This document shows positions 10,979-22,005 of a DNA stretch of 64,000 nucleotides, piece after piece (position 1 is the first letter of the stretch; each line of letters opens with the position of its first letter). The notes below the pieces were generated by a model. It saw only the letters and a list, made by a program, of their open reading frames with translations. It was not told where the DNA came from and did no database searches. The DNA is from Neonectria sp. B-13 (lineage: Eukaryota > Ascomycota > Sordariomycetes > Hypocreales > Nectriaceae), in the NCBI GenBank assembly GCA_002682825.1, contig NOKP01000002.1:1989132-2053131 (forward strand), written 5' to 3'. The position numbers and the translations under genes are program-made.

Positions 10979-12382
10979 GAGTCGGGTGCCGAGAGGACCG
11001 AAAGGGAGTGGGAGGGGGGGGCCTGGACGGAGACAAAGCAGACCAACAGCACCCTAGGCAGACGTCAGAACTTTAATCGAATGGCATAGTTGCGCGTATC
11101 GTGTAATCTGTATACGAACTTTTGTACGAACCTAGAGGGCTGAAGGCATGCGTGGAGATGTCATCCATCCTGGCTAGGACGATGGCGTCGATCATGAATG
11201 CGACTGCGACCGACCTTTGGAATCTTCATTCTCCATGAAACTAGTCTATTATTCCCCGGCCCTTCTGCGGCCCACCCGGCTAATCTTTGCTGATTTGACA
11301 GATTATACCGTCTGCGAGTCATTGTGGCCGATGGTATCGATGCCTGGCTTACACCAATATGCGTCATTATCGGGAGAGTGAGCTGCATTCCTCCGTCTTA
11401 TTCGTCAGCCACGGGTTGTTTCTCTCGGGGTAGCATTCGAAAACAGAGTGGCCCGGCATGTCAGGAAAACGGGATGCATACAGCCCGCAGTACCGCAGCG
11501 ATTTGCATATACGATAGATCTTGGCTGTTATCCTATCGCCATGTGAGCCAAAAAAGCGACGATCCCTTGGCGGGCTCCCCAACCTTCGTAGCATTGGGTG
11601 CCTCGTTTTTGTTTACATAATATTCAGCTGCGAGCTGTCAGTGGCGACACGCTTCCGAGTGCCCGACACTACTGTACATGCACCAACCAACACAGCTTAA
11701 CTCTCCGGGTGGGATTTTGTGCCTTCTTGGGTCAGCCGGCAATTGCTCATGACAGCATTGATGAGAGCATTCTTGCATAATGACGGCATGAAACTGAACC
11801 CTAATCGCGGAGCATGGTTGGAAGCATTTGCAAAGGATCTGTGCTTACATGTTGGGACGAGATCCAAGCCTCGTTGCCTCGCTCCGAAAAGGGTGTACCG
11901 AATCTAATACTAAGTTAGTTCCTTCGCACTTTTCGACCGATACGTCCATGCTTAGCGAATTGGCGCTCAAAGAATGTCCCTTGCGTCGGGTCGGTCCGCT
12001 CTCAAACGCACGCTTTTGTTGACGCCACAGCGGACGCCCACATACAGACGCCATCGACCGTTGACGTTCCGGACTTATCGATTACCTCTTCGGATGTCAG
12101 CCGAGAAAGACACCCCCTCCCAATGCCTTATACCCACTCCTACAACTTATTAGTTTGAGCTTGATTTGATATATGGCGCCAGAGCCTCAGGCACTTCCGA
12201 AGCGGCCGAGACTACCTCACGGCACCACAAGCACGGATTATGACGTGCGCGTAATGAACATGATTGATAATAGAGATATTGATGCTAATCGGAGGATGAG
12301 ACTCTCCGAACTGCTGGATTGTACTATCAAATATCTACGTCCTAATATAGAACAGTACCCATTACGTAGTCATCCTCCTAGA
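10979..12382. other. intergenic, gene-poor
   Basis: About 1.4 kb between convergent genes, far longer than two 3' UTRs need. Six-frame reading shows only short, non-conserved frames (for example 11324-11620 and 11719-11907). No repeats or RNA gene recognised. Confidence 0.55.
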
Positions 12383-12856
12383 TCAAACGGCCTCTCCGTC
12401 AGCCACGTGAAACTCAAACCAGCCCGTAACGAACTTCGTCTTGGATGCGTCCGAGAAGACATCGTGATCCGGGTTCACCACGGACTTGTACTTCTCCTCG
12501 TTCTTGACTTTGACATAGTCGTCAATGTTCCTGAAAACAATTTGGACAACGCAGTCACTCTCGTCGACCTTCTCGGAAGGGATGCCGGGGAAGATTTGGT
12601 TGAGGAGCGAACGCCCCTTGGTGGAGTTGTGTTGCTTCAAAACATCAGCTTACGTGCGAAAAGTGGGAATCTTTGAGGCATTGCTCAGAGATTAACCTAC
12701 CATATGGTATGAAACAATTTTGTTCTTGATAAGAAGATCCTTCAAGTGGTTGGCGTGTGTTTGGCTGACGTAGTTGTGGTAGAAGTCCTCATCCATGCCG
12801 GGCTTGCGGTAGCCAAAGATGGTAACTGAGAAGAGCTTCTCCGAGTTGGTAGCCAT
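12383..12856 (-). CDS. EthD-domain protein, probable polyketide dehydratase (AurZ/TpcK-like)
   Basis: Exons 12856-12701 and 12634-12383 are separated by a 66-nt intron and encode 135 residues. The sequence begins LFSVTIFGYRKPGMDEDFYHNYVSQTHANHLKDLL, the EthD ferredoxin-like barrel with its conserved His (THANH); it ends with a second strand set (ESDCVVQIVFRNIDDYV). Known fungal members beside non-reducing PKSs include AurZ of the aurofusarin pathway, which dehydrates YWA1 to nor-rubrofusarin, and TpcK of trypacidin synthesis. It is transcribed divergently from the PKS with a shared 542-bp promoter, which supports a tailoring role on the PKS product. Assignment to that subfamily is by context and recall, not by alignment. 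Confidence 0.85.
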
Positions 12857-13398
12857 GGCTATAGTGACAAATATGTGAAGATGGGAATCGGGGTGTTTGG
12901 TCTTGCTTGGTAAAGATACCGGATACCGCTTCATCCCAATGAGTCCAGGTGAAGAACGTAGCTTTTATCCTTATCATCTCCAGGGCCTATCATCCCCTGA
13001 AGCCCCATTTCACAATAGAGAGCTTCTCAGTATTGGTTTCTCGGTCAAGATGGTTTCGGACCGTGATACCCGGGGGGCGAGTCGGACGCCGAGCACCGCC
13101 CATCGACGCTCCCGAAAACCAATACACGACGGCAGTTGCAGCCTGTTAGGTCTGACACTGATAGCCTGCTGAGGGATTATTCTATGGCGTTGTTGCAGCT
13201 GACAATAAGCTCAGATAATCCAAGAATACGTCTCAGCCATTGATCGTGATGGGAAGCCGGCGTTGCCAAGTGGCGGAGTTGCTAAGAGGAAGCCGAACAT
13301 AAAACACAGGCTGGAAGCTGCGGAACCATATAGTCTCCCCGATGGGCACGAAACCAGTGCCAGTTCTCTCATTCAACATAGACTCTCACGAAACGAAG
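12857..13398. promoter_or_regulatory. shared divergent promoter of EthD dehydratase and PKS
   Basis: 542 bp between the start codons at 12856 (minus) and 13399 (plus). A CATAAAAC element near 13299 could act as a TATA box for the PKS. The segment contains the palindromic Zn2Cys6-type site at 13082-13092, about 316 bp from the PKS start and 226 bp from the EthD start. Confidence 0.6.
13082..13092. promoter_or_regulatory. AflR-type Zn2Cys6 binding site
   Basis: The sequence TCGGACGCCGA matches the aflatoxin regulator consensus TCGSWNNSCGR at every defined position, and it is also a CGG-N3-CCG inverted repeat (in TCGG-ACG-CCGA). With equal base use, a match is expected roughly once per 16 kb per strand, so one in this 542-bp promoter is suggestive but not proof. 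Which factor would bind is unknown. Confidence 0.45.
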
Positions 13399-16300
13399 AT
13401 GTCATCTTGCAGAATTCTTTTGTTCGGGGATCTGTCCGTCGCGTGCGAGGACGATCTCCGGGCTCTCCTCCACATTCGCGACAACCCCTTATTGTCGGCA
13501 TTTCTCGAGCAGGTCGGTGCCAGAATCAGAGATGAAATTGGGTCTTTTGGTACCCAACGGCAAGCTTTGTTTCCGCGTTTCACGACGCTCATTGATCTGG
13601 CATCGAAGCTAGGCGAGACAAAGGGCACGCCGATTCTCCGATTCTGTCTCTTGTCGATCTGCCAGATTGGGCAGTTCTTGGAGTATGTTGACATACTAAA
13701 CAAAGCCTATGTTCCTTCTCTAACAATGTTACAGTTACTACAGTCGGAACGGTCGACAGTATCCTACACCTCAAGATACCTACTGCCTTGGGATCTGCAC
13801 TGGATCGTTTGCAGCGGCTGCCATAAGCTGCTCTCGATCTCTCACTGAGCTCATCGATGTGGCCATTCAAGCTGTAGTTATCGCCTTTAGGACATCTCTC
13901 TCCTCTCTCGTTGTCAGAGATGATGTCCTTGGCAATGGGGAACAACCCTCCAAGAACTGGTCCGCAGTAGTCTCTGGGGAGGAATTCAGCTGTCAAGAGA
14001 AGATCAAAGGATTTTCGGACTCGAATGTAAGATTTTCCTTTCCGCGACCATACAAACTGTGCAATTGCTAACAGACATAGCAACTTCATCAGACACGTCG
14101 TCCATATATCAGCGCCGTCACACCAAGTCACATCACCCTTAGCGGTCCACCAAGTGTGATGAGAGGATTCATTGCTTCAGCTCAACTCAAGGCCCACGAG
14201 CTCCCTATCGAGTCACCTTACCATGCTCCGCACCTTTTTGATGAAGCATCCGTGCAGAAGACTCTGCGGAATCAGGCCCGAGAGAGTCTTGGGACCTACT
14301 TGCCATACCTGACTTTCCTGTCTCCCTCAACTGGTGAACCCGAAATCGCGGAAAACTACACCGCGCTCTTGGAGTCTGTTGTCGAGAACAGTCTCCGAAC
14401 TCAAGTCCGATGGGATCGCATTCTTGACGCCACAGTTGAAAGATTCCTCGCACGTAACATCGAGTACTGCGAAATAGTCCCAATAAGCAGTAACGCATCT
14501 CAACTTTTGTCGACCGCTTTGATCCGAGCCAACATCAAAGTTCAGGTTGAAAAGATATTTTCGCACCCACAGACATCGTCTTCTCAGCATGGACACTTTG
14601 CGGACTCCAAGATTGCCATCATTGGCTACTCCGGCAGATTTCCAGACTCCGAATCCAATGAGGATTTCTGGGATTTGCTGAAGGCGGGCAAAGATGTGCA
14701 TCGTGAGGTTCCAGAGGACCGCTTCAATTGGCGAACTCATTACGATCCGACCGGAAAGACCAAGAACACCAGTCGTGTCAAGTATGGGTGCTGGATCAAG
14801 GAGCCTGGCCTTTTTGATGCCCGGTTCTTCAACATTTCTCCGCGTGAGGCTGAGAACACTGATCCTGCTCAGCGGCTTGCCATTACGACAGTCTATGAAG
14901 CAATGGAGATGGCTGGAATGGTCCCGAACAGGACACCGTCCACACAGCAAGACCGCATTGGGGTCTTCTTTGGCATCACAAGTGACGACTGGAGAGAGGT
15001 AAACAGTGGCCAGAACGTGGACACTTACTTCATTCCCGGTGGAAACCGAGCCTTCGTTCCAGGAAGAATCAGGTGCGTACATGAGTTGTGAACTGGGGAT
15101 ACATGACTGACTTGCCTATCCAGTTACTTTTTCAGATTCTCCGGGCCAAGCCTCAGCATGGATACAGCCTGTTCTTCTAGCTTCGCTGCCATTCAAACAG
15201 CCTGTGCATACCTCTGGAGAGGAGAATGTGACACGGCAGTGGCCGGAGGCACCAATGTTCTCACCAATCCCGATAACTTTGTGGGACTCGACAGGGGGCA
15301 TTTTTTGTCTACTACAGGTAAGTTTCCCGTTCTTCTTGGGCAAACATGAACCTGACAAGCTTTTATAGGCAATTGCAACACCTTCGATGATGGTGCTAGT
15401 GGCTACTGCAGATCGGACGCTGTCGGATCTGTCATCCTCAAGAGACTGGAAGATGCCGAGATGGACAACGACCCCATCTTCGGAATCATTTCTGGAGCGA
15501 CTACCAACCATTGCGGTCAGACAGACAGCATTACTCGCCCTCATGAGGGTGACCAGACATCTGTATTCAAGCGGATTATTCGCCATGCCGGCGTGAATCC
15601 GCTCGACATCAGCTACGTCGAGATGCACGGCACCGGCACCCAGGCTGGTGACGCAACAGAGATGAACTCAGTGCTGTCCGTATTTGTGCCAGAACGACAG
15701 CGATGGCCTCGACATCCCCTCTACCTTGGCTCTGCGAAGGCAAACATCGGCCATGCTGAATCCGCGTCTGGCGTGTCGTCGCTCATCAAAGTCCTCATGA
15801 TGATGAAGCACAACGAAATCCCACCACACTGTGGAATCAAGACGAAGATCAATCACAATTATCCCCTCGACCTGAAGGAGAGAAATGTCAACATTGCTTT
15901 CAAGACAACTCCCTGGCTGCGAGATGAAACCCCGTGTGGCAAGCGGTTCGCTTTCTTGAACAATTTCAGCGCCGCAGGTGGCAATACGGCGGTCCTTCTC
16001 GAGGATGCTCCTCTTACAAGAGGCGCGAAGAACAATGATCCCAGGACCTTCTATCTCGTGGCATTATCCTCAAAGACCGCAAAGTCACTGAAGGGCAACA
16101 TGGAGGCTTTTGTCGATCATCTGGAAAGACACCCCGAGACGTCAGTCTCTGATCTATCCTACACGACCACTGCGAGACGAACGCAGCACTCATACCGTGT
16201 TGTCGCTGTCGGCAATGACGCGACATCAATTTCCCAAGCGTTGAGATCCAAGCTAGCCACTATTGAGCCCAAAACCATTCCACCAGCTGCCAAGATCCCA

Positions 16301-19300
16301 AAGGTGGTCTTCATGTTCACCGGGCAAGGCTCGTTTTACTGTGGCCTCGGCAAGGAGTTGTATCTTCTCGTATCATCTTTCAGAGAGGACATTGATCGAT
16401 TCGAGAAGATTTCCCTGCAGCATGGATTCCCAGGCTTTCTGAGCGTGATTCTGAGCGGCGACGCGGAGGAAGCAAACGACCCCGTTGTCACGCAACTCGC
16501 CATCACCTGCACCCAGATGGCCTTGAGCAGACTCTGGAGGTCTTGGAGAGTTAAGCCAAGTCTGACTATTGGACACAGTCTTGGAGAATATGCGGCCATG
16601 TTCGCCGCTGACGTTCTGTCTGCCAGCGACACCATCTACTTGGTTGGTACTCGGGCTCAGCTGTTGAACCAGCATTGCAAGCCTGGTACGCACTCTATGC
16701 TTGCCGTCAAAGCCCCTGTGGACAAGGTCAAGTCCCTGCTTGAAGGCTCTACAGCCGAGATTGCATGCCTGAATCAGCCAACAGGGAACGTTGTCAGCGG
16801 TCGGGCTGAAGAGATTGACCGTCTCAAAGAGGTCTTCAAGGCAGCTGGGCACGAAACCACGTGTCTCAACGTGCCGTTTGCCTTCCATTCATCGCAGGTT
16901 GACCCAATCCTGGAGGAGTTCGAAGCGGCAACCCGCCAGGTCACTTTCAGAGCTCCGTCTATTCCATTTGTCTCGCCTCTGCTCTCTGCTGTCATTTCAG
17001 ATGGCGATACTCTGGATCACACGTATCTCGTCAAGGCATGTCGGCAGGCCGTGGACTTCCAAGGTGCCTTGGAAGAAGCCTCCAGCACTGGTCTTGTGAA
17101 CGAAAAGACTATGTGGCTCGAGATAGGGTCGCACCCAGCTTGCTCTGGAATGGTCAAGGGAACACTGGGCAGCAAGTCCGTAACGACAGCCACGCTGCGC
17201 AAAGACACCGATACCTGGAAGGTTCTGACAACAGCCCTTGAGGTTCTCTATCTCAGCGGTATTGATATCGACTGGAACGAGTACCACCGAGACTTCGAGC
17301 AGTTCAACAAGGTCATGGAACTACCGCGATACAGCTGGGATCTCAAGAACTACTGGATCATGTACCGCAATGACTTCTGTTTGACCAAGGGCGAAGGCAC
17401 CCAACCTATCACATCTGTACCTGTTGAGATGCCAAAGACTTTCAAGTACCTCTCACCATCTCTTCAGCGGGTTATCGAAGAATCTCATGACAATGCCCAA
17501 TCATCCATCCTCGTCGAATCAGAGGTCCATGATCCCAAATTGTCGCCGATATTCACTGGCCACAGAGTCAATGGAGCAGAACTATGTCCTTCGGTACGTA
17601 TTGGATTCAATCTAACATTTGGCTTAGAGCTAACTCAAGAATAGTCACTTTGGGGGGACATTGCCTTGCACCTCACCACCTACTTCATGGAACAACAATC
17701 AATTCCGACTGAGTCCATGGGAATGGATGTTTGCAGCATGAGAATCCAGAAACCATTGGTACTCAACTCCAACCTGAGTTCACAACTCTTCAGGGTGTCA
17801 GCTGTCGTGAATTGGTCCGAAAGCTCAGTAAAGGCTTCCATCTTCAGCGTCAATGACCAGGGTTCCAAGACCGTCGAGCACGCAACATGCACCATTGATT
17901 TGGTGCCTGTACAAACTTGGACAAAAGAGTGGAAGAGAAATGCGTACCTTGTGCAAAGCAGGATCAAAGCTCTCCGCCGCTCAGTTGACGATGGCAATGC
18001 CCATCGGATGAAACAAGCCATCGTCTACAGGCTCTTTGCCAATATGGTCGAGTACAGTCCCTCTTATCAAGGGATGAAGGAGATAATACTCGACAGCGAT
18101 GAACTTGAGGCAGTTTCCACTGTGCAGTTCGCTGTGGACGACCAGGGCTTCTACTTCAACCCGCATTGGATGGACAGTGTCGGCGGAGTCGCCGGCTTCA
18201 TCATGAACGGTAACGATAGTCCACATCCGAAGGCTGAAGTCTTCATCAGCCATGGATGGGACAACATGAAGTGCACTTCTAGGTTGGAAAAGGGAAAGAC
18301 TTACTATTGCTACAACCGAATGCAGCTCCTAGACGGGACCTTGTATGCTGGCGACACGTACATTTTCGATGGAGATCAGATTGTTGCTGTTTTCGAACAG
18401 GTCAAGGTACGTTGCCCGTCTTGAAATATTGGAAAGCTTGAATTAACCCCTTTAGTTCTTGGGAGTTCCTCGCCGAGCTCTGGACGGCCTGCGACCTGCT
18501 GCCGCCAAACCAGCCCCAGCAAAGGCTCAGCCAGTCTCCAACACTGCCAAAGAGATCAAGCCGGGGGTCTCAGCAGCATCTGTTGGGAAGCAGAAAAGCA
18601 CCAAATTGCCAGTGACAAAGCCAGCTCCGGCAGTTTCTGGACGCATTTGGGTCGGGATCCTGGCGATAATCTCTGAGGAGGTTGGTGTTGACCTTGGGGA
18701 TCTGAAGCCCGAGACCGAGTTCGCTGAACTTGGCCTTGACTCCTTACTCTCGTTGACAATCACCGGTCGCATGCGCGAGGAGTTGGATCTGGATCTCCCC
18801 TCCACAATCTTTGTCGACTGCCCAACTGTGAAGGAGCTTCAGCAGCTTCATGGGAGCGACAGCAGCGACTCGTCTCCCTCCAACACCTCTGACTCCAGTG
18901 TGAGCAGAGATTCGGGTACTTCGACACCTGATACATCCCTGGCATCTGAAGAGGAAAGCCTGGATTATATCCACATCCTCCGTTCCGTCGTCGCCGAAGA
19001 GACAGGTATCAAGGTGGAGGAACTTTCCCCCTCGACACGCCTCGACGAGATTGGCGTCGATTCTCTCCTAGCTCTGACCGCCATGGGGAGACTGAATGAG
19101 ACCTTCGAGGTAGATCTCCCAGCTTCTCTCTTCGCCGAAAGCGAGACTCTTCTTGAGATCGAGAAGGGCATTGCTATGGCTCTAGGCGTCAACGCAACAC
19201 CCTTTGCTCCTGTGACAGCGCCAACCATGCCGAAATCCACGGTTGCTCAGGATGCAGTCGTCCAGAATGCACCGCGCGCGACCTCAGTTCTGCTCCAAGG

Positions 19301-20069
19301 ATCTCCAAATTCGGCCGCCGCAACTATTTTCATGTTCCCCGATGGTTCAGGCTCTGCCTCTTCTTACGCCACACTATCCAGAATCGATCCAAAGGTGGCC
19401 GTCTATGGACTGAACTGCCCTTGGCGAACCACTCCTGAGGACATGGCCCGATCCAAGTGCACCTTAAGTCAACTATCGGCCAAGTTTGTCATTGAACTTC
19501 AACGCCGGCAGCCAAAGGGCCCTTACAACTTGGGCGGATGGAGTGCTGGTGGAATCTGTGCCTTTGAAGCTGCCAGACAACTCGTCGCCGCTGGAGAGGT
19601 CGTTGACTCTCTCGTCCTCATCGACTCTCCCAACCCCATCGGGCTGCAAAACCCGCCTGCGCGCATGTACGACTTCTTCCAGCAGCTTGGGATCTTTGGT
19701 ACCGGTGCGGGAATCCCCAAGTGGCTGCGTCTACACTTCGACGCATTCATCAGCATGTTAGATGACTATGAGCCAATTCCGTGGCCAAAGGCTTTGGGAC
19801 CAGCCCCGAAGACGCTCATTATCTACGCTGCGGATGGCGTCTGCAAGGATCCAAATGGCCCAAGACCAGAGATCCGACCCGATGACCCGAGAGAAATGAT
19901 TTGGCTCATCAACCAGCGAACTGACTTCTCGGCTGATGGCTGGGCATCACTTGTGGGCAGAGACCGACTGACAGTCGAGGTGCTTGAGGACGTTCATCAT
20001 TTCAGCATGATGGATGCCGGACCTCAAATGGACAAGATGGGTGTGTATATGAGGAGTTTCTGTCACTGA
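13399..20069 (+). CDS. non-reducing polyketide synthase SAT-KS-MAT-PT-ACP-ACP-TE
   Basis: Seven exons: 13399-13682, 13735-14026, 14081-15072, 15124-15317, 15369-17593, 17645-18406 and 18456-20069; the frame is intact for 2120 residues. Start chosen at [15 protein letters not shown] 13342 would add 19 residues. Starter acyltransferase: GICTGS with Cys116. Ketosynthase: DTACSSS Cys539, EMHGTGT His674. Malonyl transferase: GHSLGEY Ser991. Product template: GHRVNG His1319 and MDSVGG Asp1506. Two acyl carrier domains: GLDSL Ser1679 and GVDSL Ser1786. Thioesterase/Claisen cyclase: GWSAGG Ser1946 and the C-terminal VHHFSMM. The catalytic residues I checked are all present. The order matches wA/PksP/PKS1 synthases, which make heptaketide naphthopyrones or tetrahydroxynaphthalene. 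With the adjacent EthD dehydratase, a YWA1-type product is my best guess. No reductase typical of DHN-melanin is adjacent. Confidence 0.96.
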
Positions 20070-22005
20070 TCTATGCAAGCACAAGAGCTTGTCCAGATCA
20101 GTGACCAGAGAGCTGTAAGTTGTGCAGAGTTTTCGTTATCGTCCCTCCTTAGACCTGTTATATTTTGTTACATACATTCTTTGTACATCGAATTTCATAG
20201 AGAATCCGGCACAAATTGACTACGGAATGTTTCGTTACCTGAATTTTGGTACAAAGTACTGAATGGAAAATTTCCCATCGACTGATTCAGTCAACACTTG
20301 AATGAGCCCGTACACGAATTAGTGAGGCTGGCATAGAGACAAAGCGAAGCTCGCTGCTACTTCGCCTCAATTTATCACGCTGAATATATATGCTTTCTAA
20401 CATCATTTTATTTCCCTACACAGAAGAGCCGATGCTAATTCCTCTAGTTAGTTGTCTCAGAGTAGATTGCCACACTAAAGAATGTTGGTGCGGGCATCGC
20501 CGGCGTACAGGGGCGCGTAGGGTCGCCCCGAGGCCCCGGGCTTGCTCGAAGAGTGCGGCGCCCCATGGAAAGCAACGTTGACCCGGATCACCCCGACACA
20601 GACTTTGTACTGCGGGAGATTAAGGAAAGTTGCGAGCCATTGGATTCTTCTTAAAAGTTGAGAAAGTAGTCAAGGGGTCATGGGGTAGGTAGTTTGGGGA
20701 GGACGAAGCAGGAAGGAACTCGGTAACTTTTTCCGAGTGTGAACGGTCCGGACCTCGGGCGGGTTGATTTGATCAACTGCATGTGTCATCTCTGCATATC
20801 AGCAGGTTTGAATTTAATCAAGCCGTCATCTTGTGCTCGGACTGAGACATCCTTGTTTGCCCGGTATCCGGCTTGCCTGCGCTTGTGCTCGATTGCTCTT
20901 CACAGCGGCCGCTCACACACACGTGTGATACCCTTTCCGATAGGATTTCCTGCGTAGAATCAACTAGCCTATCAAATGACGTATTGTATAAGTTCCAAGC
21001 AAATACAGCACGTAAATGCCAATGGAATGTCGACCGGCGACCGACGCTGAGCCTCCCTCGGGTTGCTTAACATGCGTTAAACCCAACGAATTCGGGGGAA
21101 GCTAGACTGTACGCCGCACAGACTCCCAAGACACGGTGCTGTCATCGCCGAAATCGAGGAAGTCGGGCCTTGAGAGCGTTTTTGTCTGGCCTGTGCAAAG
21201 AAGCGGTGGGCTGATGCGGATGCCGATTCCCACTGCCCGGCCGGCTTGGGAGCTCCAGTACCGGCGACACGGGTGCGGGGGCGGCTTTCGGCCCGGCCTG
21301 GCGGCATCAAATCCAACAAGTGGAGGCCCGCCGAGCGTGGGCCGCACATTCCCCGTCCGACTCCCGGGCGCCGGGGACCTTCCCCCAAGCCGGTGGAACC
21401 TGGTATCGGCGACCACAACTTGCTGTACAGTAATCCGATCAGGAAGTTATCAGGGTGCCCGGTCCTCCATGGCACTTGCCCCAGATCCGCCGTGGAGCCA
21501 GCCTAGGCAGCCCAGCCAGTCGCGGAAGGCGGTTCGTCGCAGCTAAAGCCTTCCCGCGATAATCTGCTCCGACCAAGGCCGCTTGCCCGCCTCTCGGCCG
21601 ACTCCCGCTTCTCTACCGCCCTTGTCCCACAGACTTTTAACCTTGGAACGGCCCACAAACGGCTTGTAACGACCTGCGATGGCCGCGACGGCTCTGCAAT
21701 TACGGTCAGCGATCTGGGCTGAGTCCGAGTGACTCGTTTAAGCATGATTCTTATCTGTCTGCTCGGTTCCAGGTCCCCGAGCCAGGTGTTTCCGCCCGCC
21801 GCTCGCCGCCCGACGTCTCGTATATCATGCTTCGCAGATTCCATTTTGCCCTGATCCAGTTCCCCCTTTGAAACTTGTTATCATCCAGCACGAATTCTCT
21901 ACTTCCCTGCCTCACTACTTCTGTTTCTCTACCCTCAGAAACACATGACCCTAGCTTTCATGCCGCCCTTGTTGACCCCTTTTCTGCTTTCTACCGACGT
22001 CCAAC
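20070..22005. other. intergenic between PKS and sulfate permease
   Basis: About 1.9 kb. 20070-20400 is AT-rich 3' flank of the PKS. 21080-21650 is GC-rich with overlapping shadow frames on both strands but no family likeness. 21850-22005 is pyrimidine-rich with CAAC before the ATG, a typical fungal core promoter for the permease. Confidence 0.6.

Noticed and set aside
12173..12676. 167-codon plus-strand frame over the EthD gene
   Set aside because: Antisense shadow; the minus strand carries a clear EthD domain with consistent intron.
21077..21844. Overlapping 100-136-codon frames on both strands before the sulfate permease
   Set aside because: GC-rich shadow frames without any family likeness.
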